NCBI RefSeq assembly: GCF_007753095.1
Contig: NZ_CP036348.1
Span: 5,495,411-5,559,410 of the forward strand
Source: Rosistilla carotiformis
Lineage (GTDB): Bacteria > Planctomycetota > Planctomycetia > Pirellulales > Pirellulaceae
Direction of reading: 5' to 3'
DNA length: 64,000 nt
Below the pieces are notes generated by a model, which saw only the letters and a list, made by a program, of their open reading frames with translations, had not been told where the DNA came from and did no database searches. A program made the translations under genes and the position numbers. This document shows, in pieces, positions 45,701 to 54,754 of this stretch. The stretch's first letter is position 1. Each line of letters starts with the position of its first letter.

Positions 45701-46373
45701 GCAGCTCTTTTAACCGCGTGCTTTGGATCCGGTACCGTTCGGCTTTGGTCGCCTGACTCTTGATGTTCTTAAGTCGCGCGGCAACTTCGTCGACGATGTC
45801 GCCCAAGCGGACCAGGTTTTGATCCACTCGCGCCAACCGTCGCGCGGCTTCCACTTTCTTGGCTTTAAAGCGGCTGATGCCGGCGGCTTCTTCAAAGATC
45901 GCGCGACGATCCTTGGCGCTGGCGTTGAGCATCCGATCGACTTTGCCCTGTTCGATCAAGCTATAGGCATCGATACCGATCCCGGTACCACGAACCAAGT
46001 TCTTCACATCCTTCAATCGGCACGGTTCGCCATTGATCAGATACTCCCCTTCGCCGCTGCGGAAGACGCGGCGGGTGACGTGTACTTCGGGAGCGTCGAC
46101 GGGCAGCGTTCCCGCCGAGTTGTCGAACACGATCGTCGCTTCGGCCGAAGCGGCCGCCTTGCGACTTTGCGATCCTTTAAAGATCACATCGGACATGTCC
46201 TTGCCGCGGAGGCTCTTGGCCGACTGCGAACCGAGCACCCATTTGATGCCGTCGACGATGTTCGACTTGCCAGAACCGTTCGGACCCACGACGACAGTAA
46301 TGCCGTCGGGGAAATCGAATCGAGTTCGGTCGGCAAAGCTTTTGAAGCCTGCCAGTTCAAGGGCTTTGAGCAT
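42753..46373 (-). CDS. smc: Chromosome segregation ATPase SMC
   Basis: 1206 residues, full length. SMC forms a dimeric ring that compacts and segregates the chromosome. Walker A GPNGSGKS lies at 30-37, followed by FKSFADRT-type and SLRGKDMSDVIFKGS features. Two long coiled coils (about 165-500 and 665-1030) flank a hinge (about 515-650, LADLFE-like stretch, VRPGERIRLDGLSG). The ABC signature LLSGGEKALTAVALLMSIF and Walker B CVLDEVDAPFDEANI are near the C terminus. No scpA or scpB is adjacent. The start ATG gives the standard MLKALELAGFKSFAD opening. Confidence 0.97.
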   Translation of the reverse strand: MLKALELAGFKSFADRTRFDFPDGITVVVGPNGSGKSNIVDGIKWVLGSQSAKSLRGKDMSDVIFKGSQSRKAAASAEATIVFDNSAGTLPVDAPEVHVTRRVFRSGEGEYLINGEPCRLKDVKNLVRGTGIGIDAYSLIEQGKVDRMLNASAKDRRAIFEEAAGISRFKAKKVEAARRLARVDQNLVRLGDIVDEVAARLKNIKSQATKAERYRIQSTRLKELRMQVAWTDWQEFSQCLEQTDSELAEAEAAREAVQAELAQVTESRQELEMSVQSVAIKAQAVEASRTDASRRIASLVGRRDADTTAREDIEQSSASQRRRLQVLQAQAGTATAELRRLETRLADAIEMGAQAKAIADAAEAENTRVGKHVDAVRRSSLEAEQQHLAALRQASEFDGQMQRLNQQISEAQRSEKVLEQRIAAQQAVVNRLTDDAQRCQKVVADLDTQIDAFAVQIDTMENELADRRRVLNRRREEIAALQSRLHGVSERLNVLEDLQQRHEGVENGVRDVLEAAARDDSGPLASCRGIVADLFEADVHVAPLIDVALGGKSQFLVVSGDEIQRAVASGSVKLSGRVGLIRMDELPSVRPGERIRLDGLSGIIGRADRMVKASEAIEPLVRHLLCTTWLVESLEVALGLSRLSGAGLRFVTRNCELLERDGSVVIGPARAAAGLVSRRSELASARKEQQTYRYQLEESDKEASRLAANVEQRDAELHQIITRHREAVTQRAASGATLAAATDALDAQVHALRSLTEEAESIHRTHNQSQVELVEVRQALAGCRQRAERYESQQEEYKQTLQLAQDEERQASDALMKANVELARSEQRSEALETAIEQVRRDQGERREAVDEVRHRLNTELQRLIDLDRRMLDASSELNELYLSEEADGVALKALAAEVSAVRSSMAAKQKEIDSVQKRAQKAAEHVHAIQRRRDTADVQRANLAQRLIDDYEVNLAEESIPDDFEPPEDRQAVEKEIADLRQQVQKSGSVNMEALEELEELQERYDMLHGQYQDLTAAKASLERIVNKINADSRRLFLDTLEAIRTNFQTLYRRSFGGGSADLILEEGADPLEAGVEIIATPPGKPTFSNTLLSGGEKALTAVALLMSIFKYRPSPFCVLDEVDAPFDEANIGRFVSVLQEFLEHSKFVVVTHSKKTMTAAHTLYGVTMQESGVSTRVSVRFEDVSEDGHISEDAVKRSKNDEAA

Positions 46374-46514
46374 GCGAAGGGTATCGTTGACACGTTAGGC
46401 GGAAAGGGGGAAGGCACCTCTCAGTTCATTATTATGTTAGCGCGGGGTGGTTTCTGTCGGCCTCAAATAGCGATTTCTCACCCGATTTCTCACGTTTTCC
46501 GGCTCCCGCCCGAA

Positions 46515-48272
46515 TTAAAACTTCCACCAAGAATCCTTTTTACCACTGCCAACGGGAGGATCGATGTTGCTTGGCCCGAGCTCTTCGTAGCTCGCTTCCT
46601 CGTCCTCGGATTCCGATTCGCGATGGTAGGTGCGAACGGTCTTGGGCAGCGGATCGATGGCAAACCGAGCCTCTAAATCTCCCTGTTGTTTGGCCAACCG
46701 TAGCACTTCGACCACGTCGCTGTAGTTGCCTCCAACGTCGGAGATTCCCTTGATTAGCCCTGCCACGGTAGGCTGGGCGATACTTCGCGTGTCCGGTTTG
46801 CCCGGCTGAAATCGACTGATCCGCAGCTTGCCCGCGTCGTCCCCGCGGACCATGATTCCCGAACCGGCCATCAGGTATTTTGGCGGGCGGATCGGAACCG
46901 GTCCTCCAAAGACCACCACTTCGGCAAAGCGTAGCGTGCTGACGACGACCAACGGATCCGCTTTGGAAGCGACGTGAAAGAACGAATATCCCTCGGGCAT
47001 TTGGGTTCCCGGAACCAACAGTTCGCGATCGGGTCGTTCCCGCAGATTGCGAAACGCACCATATCGCGTCTCCACGCTGCTCTCGTCCATCAATTCACGC
47101 AGCCCTTCGGCGGCCAAGCGATGTTCCAAGATACTCAACGCCAACAGCGCGCGATGCCGGAACGCCGGCTCCGATCGAACCAGCTCCACCAACGGATCGA
47201 TCGCCTCGACCTCATCCATGTAAGCGAGCGATTCGGCCGCGTAGAACCGGATCTCTGGATTCGCGACCGTAGCGGCAACCTTCAACGGCACCGCCCCTTC
47301 ATCGCCGATCGCCTCTAATTGCAACGCCGCGGCGGCGGCCGTCGAAGGTTCGGTCAAGCGGGCGGCAAGTTCCTTGATACGCACATGACGTTCATCGATC
47401 GAATCTTTGATCGCTACCGATTGAACGACCGACATCAACCGTGGGATGTTGCGGTGGTACGTCGGATGAATCGACAGTTCGATAAAGTCGTCTTCTTTGG
47501 CGTTGGCGATCCCACGTCGGCTGGTCCCATCAAAGAAGAAGAACCGGCGGTTGATATCGTTTGCGATTTGAGCAGAGATGAACGCGTGTTGATACGCCGG
47601 ACGAATGATCAGACCGATGCTGCGGGCCTTGGCACTGCGGCCTCCCGAAGGGATCACCCCTTCGCGGATCAAGGCCTTTTCGTCACCCGCTTCATACGCA
47701 CTGCGGATCAAGATGGGTCCCGTTCCCAGGGCCAACATGTCGCTGGTTCGCAATTGATTGTTCAGCAACCGAACCTCTTGCAATCGGGCCGGCATCAACC
47801 AACCACCGCGCAGACTTGTGGCGTTCGAACGCGTGCTGATCCGGACATAAAGATCGATCGGGTCGTCTTTCTGGACCCCGGCAGGCAAAAAGGCTTCGAC
47901 CGAAACCATCGCCGATTGATTCGAATCCAAAAACTGATTGGGATCGTTGACATTGCGGGTCTTCAATTCGGCCAGCAACGAGTCCCGCTGTGGCGAGGGC
48001 TCGGGGATTCCGCCGGTTCCCGCCAATCCATTGACGATTCCGATCGCTTCCAATTTGACAGGGTTCATGCCCATCGAAACGGTGGCGTCGCGAACCAGTT
48101 TGGGGCGGTTTTCGCTTTGAAAAAGTTCTTCGACCGCAGCAACTTCGTTTTCGTTTTTTTCGTCCTTGCTCCCCATCCACGGGCTCAGACAGCCGCTACT
48201 AGCGACGATCAGCAATCCCGCTAGCGCGGGTTGCCCCAGTCGAGTGAAACGGGCGATGCAGGTATTTATCAT
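46515..48272 (-). CDS. FlgI-like (flagellar P-ring-like) lipoprotein
   Basis: 585 residues. Signal peptide LAGLLIVASSGC gives a lipobox, unlike classical periplasmic FlgI. The following region matches FlgI-type order: LVRDATVSMGMNPVKLEAIGIVNGLAGTGG, SAMVSVEAFLPAGVQKDDPIDLYVRISTRSNATSLRGGWLMPARL, AYQHAFISAQIANDINRRF. A helical HEAT-like stretch follows (about 310-420, AALQLEAIGDEGAVPLKVAATVANPEIRFYAAESLAYM). The start is ATG 48272, eight bases after AAGGA. No other flagellar genes are near, so a ring- or channel-forming envelope role different from the flagellum is possible. Confidence 0.8.
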   Translation of the reverse strand: MINTCIARFTRLGQPALAGLLIVASSGCLSPWMGSKDEKNENEVAAVEELFQSENRPKLVRDATVSMGMNPVKLEAIGIVNGLAGTGGIPEPSPQRDSLLAELKTRNVNDPNQFLDSNQSAMVSVEAFLPAGVQKDDPIDLYVRISTRSNATSLRGGWLMPARLQEVRLLNNQLRTSDMLALGTGPILIRSAYEAGDEKALIREGVIPSGGRSAKARSIGLIIRPAYQHAFISAQIANDINRRFFFFDGTSRRGIANAKEDDFIELSIHPTYHRNIPRLMSVVQSVAIKDSIDERHVRIKELAARLTEPSTAAAAALQLEAIGDEGAVPLKVAATVANPEIRFYAAESLAYMDEVEAIDPLVELVRSEPAFRHRALLALSILEHRLAAEGLRELMDESSVETRYGAFRNLRERPDRELLVPGTQMPEGYSFFHVASKADPLVVVSTLRFAEVVVFGGPVPIRPPKYLMAGSGIMVRGDDAGKLRISRFQPGKPDTRSIAQPTVAGLIKGISDVGGNYSDVVEVLRLAKQQGDLEARFAIDPLPKTVRTYHRESESEDEEASYEELGPSNIDPPVGSGKKDSWWKF

Positions 48273-48543
48273 TGCGGGCATCCTTACCCTGGAGATCAAA
48301 ACGCAGCCGAGATAGCAAGACAAAATGCTAGTTTCCAGCGGCACATTACCCCCGCTGCGTCGACAAGGTCAAGCCAGATTGATTCTTGCACCGTCCGATG
48401 CCTGTTTTTCCCAGGTCGGATCCGCGCTCCCTCCTACGCCGATCAGGGCACGTTGACCATCGCCAACGGCTGATCGATGATGGAGCAGCCCCGACGGGTC
48501 GGCGGACGGTTCCGTCGTAGGGTGGGGCGCGTCTGCAAAAACC

Positions 48544-49086
48544 GTGGAGTCTTCCTTGTCGCGTTGGATGTATTTGATGATCGTGTGTACGGCGTTGATC
48601 GGCGGCGCGGGGCTGGCAGCCCAGCCGGGCGTCAATTCGACCTTGTCGCGGAAGATGGCGCATCCGCTGCACGCGGCGATCGTCTCCTTTGGATCGGGAC
48701 TGCTGGTGCTGGTGGCGATTGCGATTTGCAGCGGCCGCTTCCCGCCACGGTTCACCGAATCGGTCGCTTCGATCCCTTGGTGGGCTTGGTTTGGCGGATC
48801 GATCGGTGCGTTCCTGGTCACGGTGTCGATGATCTTCGCGCCCCGGATCGGTGCTTTACAATGGATTGCGTTGATCGTAACCGGTCAAGCGATGGCTTCG
48901 CTGGCGTTGGACCATTTTGGATTGGCGGGCTTCACCCAACGTTCTGCCAGTGGCGTGCGAGTGCTTGGCGCCGTCTTATTAGTCGCTGGATTGATTCTGT
49001 CGAGCCTTGAGCGCGGGCCGCGGCCGGTGCCAAGCACCGAAGACACCGCCGATGTGAACGACGTTCAGCCGACGGCCGATCGCTGA
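48544..49086 (+). CDS. Short DMT-family transporter (YdcZ/DUF606-like)
   Basis: 180 residues with five hydrophobic segments (about 9-30, 44-63, 77-99, 104-125, 131-152). It matches the short single-unit DUF606 transporters, with GGAGLAAQPGVNSTLSRK at the start and FGGSIGAFLVTVSMIFAPRIGA in the middle. Substrate unknown. The C-terminal tail is polar. An internal start at 48568 is also possible. No neighbour suggests a role. Confidence 0.8.
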   Translation: MESSLSRWMYLMIVCTALIGGAGLAAQPGVNSTLSRKMAHPLHAAIVSFGSGLLVLVAIAICSGRFPPRFTESVASIPWWAWFGGSIGAFLVTVSMIFAPRIGALQWIALIVTGQAMASLALDHFGLAGFTQRSASGVRVLGAVLLVAGLILSSLERGPRPVPSTEDTADVNDVQPTADR

Positions 49087-49368
49087 GAGCGTGGGGCCGG
49101 CGGAGGGAAGCGACGGAGCAATTGCCAGCGTGTGTGGACGCCGAAAGCGGCTTTCAACGCAACATCAATTTCGTTGATTTCACAAGTAAAAATGAACAAT
49201 TTGCGTGGAAATCTCGACGTAAAATCTGGTCCGATTTCTCTTGGCGTTCTCGCGGCCTTCTGATAACCTCCCCCGGTCAACGGATGGGACTTGAGACGTC
49301 GAACGATTCGCGTCTTACGTTGATTTATACTAAGGCGTCATAGCCTCCGCCCGAGGAAGGAGTCGGTA

Positions 49369-49893
49369 ATGGAACACTCACAGAGTTCAGCCACAACGGT
49401 ACATATTCGTTGGATGATTCGTCGCGATATGCCGTCGGTGCTCGACATCGAAGCGGCGAGCTTCGAGTTCCCATGGTCGGAAGATGAGTTTATCCGCTGC
49501 CTGCGTCAGCGCAATTGCATCGGCATGGTGGCCGAAGAAGAAGACCGCGTGGTCGGCTTCATGATTTATGAACTGCATAAGAACCGTTTGCACATCCTCA
49601 ATTTTGCCGTCAATCCCGACATCCGCCATCGTGGCGTCGGTCAAGCGATGATCAGCAAATTGGTTGGCAAACTTTCGCACGATCGCCGCAACCGAATCAT
49701 GCTGGAAGTTCGTGAAACGAACCTCGACGCCCAACTGTTCTTCCGTAACAGCGGCTTCAAGGCGGTTTCGGTGCTTCGCGATTTCTACGACGACACAAGC
49801 GAAGATGCTTACGTGATGCAGTACCGGTACCAACCAAGCCAACAAGAGATGTCGGTTCCCAAGGGAAATCGCATCGGCCGCATGGCAGGTTAA
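49369..49893 (+). CDS. rimI: Ribosomal-protein-alanine N-acetyltransferase (RimI-like)
   Basis: 174 residues. A GNAT protein resembling RimI, which acetylates the N terminus of ribosomal protein S18. Motifs: MPSVLDIEAASFEFPWSEDEF at the N terminus, NFAVNPDIRHRGVGQAMI with the acetyl-CoA loop (RHRGVGQA), and LEVRETNLDAQLFFRNSGF, typical of RimI. A GGAAGGAG ribosome binding site lies upstream of ATG 49369. The C-terminal extension past YRYQP is not conserved. tsaB, often near rimI, is not in this window. Confidence 0.88.
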   Translation: MEHSQSSATTVHIRWMIRRDMPSVLDIEAASFEFPWSEDEFIRCLRQRNCIGMVAEEEDRVVGFMIYELHKNRLHILNFAVNPDIRHRGVGQAMISKLVGKLSHDRRNRIMLEVRETNLDAQLFFRNSGFKAVSVLRDFYDDTSEDAYVMQYRYQPSQQEMSVPKGNRIGRMAG

Positions 49894-50143
49894 TCCCACG
49901 GGCATGTGGTGGAACACCAATGGGCAAATAGGCGGCTGATATCTCAGCGCCTTCGGGGCCGACCTCATTCCACAGCCAGCAGACCCAAGCGTTATTGGGC
50001 GGTTGGCGGAAGCTTGAAGAATGGCTTGCGCAAACCTTGAGACTCCCGATGCCTAGTTCGCTGCTCGCGACTGGCTGCACGCTCGACAAGCGTTTTCATT
50101 GTGGTCTTTTGCCGGCACTCTCTACTTGCCGGCTGCCAGCGGT

Positions 50144-51136
50144 TCACGCAGGCAGTAGTTCGACGTCCATAAAAGCTCCACTCGCATTGTCATCGGTGAC
50201 AAATTGCGGGATGCCGTTGATGACATCCACCGAACTGCGATGGGTGTGACCCGCGAAGATCCCAAGTAGATTGGGTGTCGCGAAGACGTCTCGGTGGAAA
50301 TCGAGTGTCGCTTGGGTGTGGCCCGTCGTTGGCCACGGAGGCCGCCGTTCGATTTTGTGATTTCGATCCGTTTGGGCTCCCCATTCCGGATGTCCACAGC
50401 CAAATCCGACCGGGCGACCGGGGGCAAACATCGGAATGTGAACCGTTAGAACCAATGGTTTGCCGGTTTCGGCCTGCGCGCGGAAGAAATCCAACTGCTC
50501 CGGAAGAATCTCGTAAGTCGAATTGTCGATCGCCAAAAAACGGACGTCGCCGATATCGTAAGCCGACATCAACGGATTGTTTCCTTGGTAGAGCGGTTTC
50601 AATCGCTTCTCAATCCATGTCGCACGCAGTTCATCGATTGATCCCGGCATGCCTTCGTAGTGCCAGTCGTGATTCCCGGCGACGTAATAATAGCGGAGCT
50701 TTGACGCGGCGAGTTGATCTGCAACCCATTCGATGGCTGCTTCGGATGGGAAGCTGAAGATGTCGCCTACCAATGCCAGTAGGTCGACGTTCCGCTCCTG
50801 TGCGCGTTCGATAATCTGAGTGAAGCTGTTTTGTGGGTTGGTTGCTTCACCGGTTTTGAAATGCCGCGTTCTGTTGTAAGCCCCAGCCATCCGGCCGCTG
50901 AATTCGTGGAACGGTTTCCCTCGCTCGTCGTCCAAAAACAGATGCGTGTCGGCAGCGACAAGGACGCGAAGCGGCTTGCGGATGTCGGCTGAGTAGAAGC
51001 GAACCAAGTTGCCGTCGACCGAGAACGAGCCTCGAGTGCTTTTGCCCTCGGGCTGTGCAGCGCGCGTTTCGCTTGCGTTGATTAGCGGTAGACCCGCTGC
51101 CGCAGTACCGAGTCCAACGAAGGTGCGACGCTTCAT
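50144..51136 (-). CDS. Tat-exported metallophosphoesterase
   Basis: 330 residues. The N terminus MKRRTFVGLGTAAAGLPL is a twin-arginine signal. The calcineurin-like phosphoesterase motifs are in order: VAADTHLF, LVGDIFSF, GNHDWHY, VLTVHIPMF and FAGHTHRS. Two metal ions would be bound by these Asp, His and Asn residues. The substrate is unknown; such exported enzymes often hydrolyse nucleotides or phospho-sugars. It is isolated, with a 500-bp gap before the divergent ECF operon. Confidence 0.9.
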   Translation of the reverse strand: MKRRTFVGLGTAAAGLPLINASETRAAQPEGKSTRGSFSVDGNLVRFYSADIRKPLRVLVAADTHLFLDDERGKPFHEFSGRMAGAYNRTRHFKTGEATNPQNSFTQIIERAQERNVDLLALVGDIFSFPSEAAIEWVADQLAASKLRYYYVAGNHDWHYEGMPGSIDELRATWIEKRLKPLYQGNNPLMSAYDIGDVRFLAIDNSTYEILPEQLDFFRAQAETGKPLVLTVHIPMFAPGRPVGFGCGHPEWGAQTDRNHKIERRPPWPTTGHTQATLDFHRDVFATPNLLGIFAGHTHRSSVDVINGIPQFVTDDNASGAFMDVELLPA

Positions 51137-51641
51137 GATTTGATGTCCTCTTTAAAGATGCTCTACCAAACACCGAAGGCGACGCAAACAAAAGTGGCAG
51201 CCACACGCAGACGTTGCTGGCAACAGCCCACCAAGCAACTCACCATGTTCGCGTCGTTCCACGATTGCGCAACACAGAAATTGTGACTCCGCCGTACACG
51301 CTTCCGCCTCTCTCGGTTGGCAAGCAGTTTACTCAAAAACGTCGATGCCCGCCAAACGAAGTCGATGTGAGATCGAAGCGGGACGCGATTTCAGACTTCG
51401 TTGTGGTTAACGCGGCGTTTCCGCGAGAGGCGGGCAGCGTGAATCCCATCTGCATGCGATGTGTTACGATTTCCTGTGACAGGCCCGTTTGAGACAGAGA
51501 CTCGCCGCGTCGCAACACCGCGTGTTGCGATAATTTGCGCCGAACGTGCAAGATTCTTCGATCGGCAGTGTCTACCTGTTGAGAGGTCCACAACAGCTTT
51601 AAATGGTTGGCACAAAGTCCAAAGTTCGCGAGTCACTTTGC
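51137..51641. promoter_or_regulatory. Divergent intergenic region
   Basis: About 500 bp between the phosphoesterase and the ECF sigma-kinase operon. It should hold promoters in both directions. Overlapping open frames here are not protein-like. No operator is recognised. Confidence 0.35.
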
Positions 51642-52250
51642 ATGCATTCGAGTCCACCCGAAACGCGCGCAAGCTTGATCCTGCGTCTGCCCGATGCGGC
51701 GGACGTGGCGGCTTGGGATGAAGTGGTTGCAATCTACACTCCGCTGATCCGGCGATTAGCCTTCGCCCAAGGAATGCAACCGGCCGACGCGGATGACTTG
51801 GTGCAGGAGGTCTTCTCTGCGATCGCGCGGTCGGTCTCCCAGTGGCTCGATCGAACCGATCGCGGCGGGTTTCGAGCCTGGCTGCTGACGATCGCTCGCA
51901 ATGCAGCCGTAAATTATTTAACGCGTCGGGGTACGCGGACATTGGCGACAGGTGACGAAGACGCAGCAGCGATGTTGGCCGAGGTTCCGGCACCGACATC
52001 GGAAGTCTCAAGCCAGTTTGATCAAGAGTATCGCCGAGAGGTCTTTCGTTGGGCCGCGGCACAAGTCAAGTGTCAGGTGGCGGAAACGACGTGGGCAGCG
52101 TTTTGGATGACTCAGGTTGAAGGCATCTCGGTCGCAGAGACGGCGCGGCGACTGGAAGTCAGCGTTGGCACCATCTATGTCGGCCGATCGCGGGTCATGA
52201 GTCGACTGAAAGAAGTCGTTAAACAACACGAGGTGACGCAATGGTGCTGA
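51642..52250 (+). CDS. ECF RNA polymerase sigma factor (kinase-linked)
   Basis: 202 residues from ATG 51642; an upstream in-frame ATG at 51603 is possible. Region 2: YTPLIRRLAFAQGMQPADADDLVQEVFSAIARSVSQW, FRAWLLTIARNAAVNYLTRR. Region 4: WAAFWMTQVEGISVAETARRLEVSVGTIYVGRSRVMSRLKE. This is the sigma group typically encoded next to a Ser/Thr kinase in planctomycetes. Its stop overlaps the kinase start by 10 bp, so translation is coupled. The kinase probably acts as its regulator. Confidence 0.93.
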   Translation: MHSSPPETRASLILRLPDAADVAAWDEVVAIYTPLIRRLAFAQGMQPADADDLVQEVFSAIARSVSQWLDRTDRGGFRAWLLTIARNAAVNYLTRRGTRTLATGDEDAAAMLAEVPAPTSEVSSQFDQEYRREVFRWAAAQVKCQVAETTWAAFWMTQVEGISVAETARRLEVSVGTIYVGRSRVMSRLKEVVKQHEVTQWC

Positions 52251-54751
52251 GTGAAAACCAGTGCAGCGATGCTGGATTGGAGTGCCTTATTAAAGGTCAT
52301 GAATCCAGTCGAGAATACCTGGCGGCGCTACAGCACGTCGAAACCTGTCCGGCCTGTCAGGTGCGTCTGGAACAGACAGCAGCCGGAGCGGGATTGTGGC
52401 AGGAGGCTCGCGAGGTTCTCGCGGACAGCGATGATTGCGCCGACATGGTCCAAGTTGGAATGCCTTGGGATCGCAGCCCGATCGCCTGGAACGAATCGAT
52501 GCTCAAGACGCTCCTTTCGCCTCCATCGCATCCCGAAATGCTGGGTCGTATTGGCCGCTACGACGTGGAACGCTTGATTGGCAGCGGCGGGATGGGCGTT
52601 GTCTTCAAAGCTTACGATACCGAATTGAATCGCCCGGTGGCGGTCAAGTTACTGGCTCCTTATCTGGCGGAAAATGGATCGGCGAGGAAACGCTTCGCTC
52701 GCGAATCGCGTGCGGCGGCAGCGGTCGTGGATGAGCATGTCGTTGCGATTCATAATGTTGAATCGGGTGATACTCCCCAACAGCCGCCATTTCTCGTGAT
52801 GAAGTACATCGCGGGCGGTTCACTGCAACAACGACTCGATCGCGACGGCCCGCTGGACGTTTGCGAAGTTCTCCGCATCGGTATGCAGACCGCCAAGGGG
52901 CTCGCCGCCGCGCATGCTCAAGGTTTGATTCATCGCGATGTAAAACCATCCAACATCCTGCTCGACGAAGGAGTTGATCGAGCGCTGTTGACCGATTTTG
53001 GTTTGGCCCGCGCCGAGGACGATGCCTGTTTGACACGCAGCGGTTTTCATCCTGGCACGCCGCACTATATGTCTCCCGAACAAGTGCGAGGCGAAGCGAT
53101 CGATGGTCGCAGCGACTTGTTCAGTCTCGGTTGTGTGCTCTACGCACTCTGCACCGGGCATCCGCCGTTTCGCGCAGAAACCAGCTACGCGGTCCTCCGC
53201 CGGATTACCGACGATACCGCGCGCCCCATTCGTGAACTCAATTTCAACATTCCCGAGTGGTTGGATCAGTTTGTGTTGAAGCTGCTTTCGAAGTCGCGCG
53301 AAGATCGATTCGATTCCGCCGCTGAAGTTGCAGGGTTGCTCGAAGACTGTCTTGCCCATGTTCAGCATCCTACGACAACACCGCTTCCGAAAACTGTAGC
53401 GCAGTTTTCACGACGGCGCCCGTCAACGCATAACTGCGGCAAGGGCAGAATTCCGCCGAGCAAACTGGCCTTCATCGGATTCGCCGCATTTTCGTTGGTC
53501 ATTGCCGGCGTGCTCATCGTACTGGAAATGAACAAGGGGACGCTGACGATCGAATCGAATGCGGACGACGTGCCGATTCAGGTCATGCGGGGCGACAAGA
53601 TCGTCGAATCGTTGACGGTTTCCCGGTCGGGTACTTCGACTCGCATCGCGGCGGGCGAGTACGTGATTCAGCTGGATGGCGACTTCCCGATGATTCAGAT
53701 TGACAGGGAGACGGTGTCTCTGAAACGTGGCGTTCAGGAAATTGTCAAGATCCACCGAACCGAGACATCCGATAACCTACGTGGGGTCATTTTTGATGAC
53801 TACGATTCGATAAGCAGTGCTTCAGCCCAATGGGATCGCGCGACGGACGGTGTACCACCGAAGAGCTTCCCGTCTCCGGCAAACGACATGTCTCGAGCTG
53901 ACGAAACAAAAGAGGGTGAAGCCGAGCCCGACGGTTCAATCGCGATGGAACGTCCAAAGTTTGCTACGCCTGAAGTTCTGATGCAACGCTTTGCGGACTG
54001 TCAGTTGCACGGCGATTCGGTGGGCTGCATCGACTGCTATTCCGACGAAGTGATCAATGGATTAGCCGCCTCCTATCTGATGACAGCGATGATGTTGCGA
54101 GGTGATATTTTTCCGGGCGAACCGGAGGGAAAGCTTCTCAATCGCGACCCGAAGCAGCAACAATTGATGGACGAATTGCAGGCGATGTTGCAGGCAGCAA
54201 CGATTGATAATCCGCCTGCGATCGCATCGGCAGCGTTGTCACAAGCTGCTGCGTCATACTACAGCGACGATGATCCCGTGAAGCGTGATGCGTTAACCAA
54301 CGACCAGGTGACGCTGATCGCAACATCACCCACGATGTTAAGGAACCCGCGCCAATTTGTGAAAGACTTTGCACTGTGGTCCCAGGCAAAAGAAGACGAG
54401 CAAAGCAAGACTCCGCCGAAAAAGCGACGGTATCGCATCGAATACGAAGGCGATTCCGTCTGGTCGGTGAACATCGAAGACAATACCCGCATGGGACTCA
54501 AGCGATTCGGCGATACATGGTTGCTGCACGAACCATGGGGCAACGCCGCACAAGCTGGCGAGTCGCCGGATGAATCTGGAAATGTCGCTGGCGATGACTC
54601 TTCGATTCAGCCTTCGCCGATCATCGATACCAAAGTCGACTGGGAACTTCCAATTGATCTTGCGCCCAGTGCGATTCTCATGCAAGTGAACGATCTCTCC
54701 GATCGCATCGAGTCGATGGAACCGACCTTCAGCCATCAAACGGACGAGTAG
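52241..54751 (+). CDS. Zinc-motif/Ser-Thr kinase fusion with C-terminal ectodomain
   Basis: 836 residues. Residues 32-39 read HVETCPAC, the H-x3-C-x2-C motif of zinc anti-sigma domains. A kinase domain follows (about 107-360): GSGGMGVVFKAYD, Lys136 in VAVKLL, HRDVKPSNI, DFGLA, GTPHYMSPEQ. One transmembrane helix lies at about 408-428. The ectodomain has a PEGA-like segment (about 435-510, KGTLTIESNADDVPIQV) and an unknown helical region (about 570-760) that resembles part of the next gene's product. It overlaps the sigma gene by 10 bp. A membrane receptor controlling the sigma factor is the likely role. Confidence 0.92.
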   Translation: MVLSENQCSDAGLECLIKGHESSREYLAALQHVETCPACQVRLEQTAAGAGLWQEAREVLADSDDCADMVQVGMPWDRSPIAWNESMLKTLLSPPSHPEMLGRIGRYDVERLIGSGGMGVVFKAYDTELNRPVAVKLLAPYLAENGSARKRFARESRAAAAVVDEHVVAIHNVESGDTPQQPPFLVMKYIAGGSLQQRLDRDGPLDVCEVLRIGMQTAKGLAAAHAQGLIHRDVKPSNILLDEGVDRALLTDFGLARAEDDACLTRSGFHPGTPHYMSPEQVRGEAIDGRSDLFSLGCVLYALCTGHPPFRAETSYAVLRRITDDTARPIRELNFNIPEWLDQFVLKLLSKSREDRFDSAAEVAGLLEDCLAHVQHPTTTPLPKTVAQFSRRRPSTHNCGKGRIPPSKLAFIGFAAFSLVIAGVLIVLEMNKGTLTIESNADDVPIQVMRGDKIVESLTVSRSGTSTRIAAGEYVIQLDGDFPMIQIDRETVSLKRGVQEIVKIHRTETSDNLRGVIFDDYDSISSASAQWDRATDGVPPKSFPSPANDMSRADETKEGEAEPDGSIAMERPKFATPEVLMQRFADCQLHGDSVGCIDCYSDEVINGLAASYLMTAMMLRGDIFPGEPEGKLLNRDPKQQQLMDELQAMLQAATIDNPPAIASAALSQAAASYYSDDDPVKRDALTNDQVTLIATSPTMLRNPRQFVKDFALWSQAKEDEQSKTPPKKRRYRIEYEGDSVWSVNIEDNTRMGLKRFGDTWLLHEPWGNAAQAGESPDESGNVAGDDSSIQPSPIIDTKVDWELPIDLAPSAILMQVNDLSDRIESMEPTFSHQTDE

Positions 54752-54754
54752 AAC

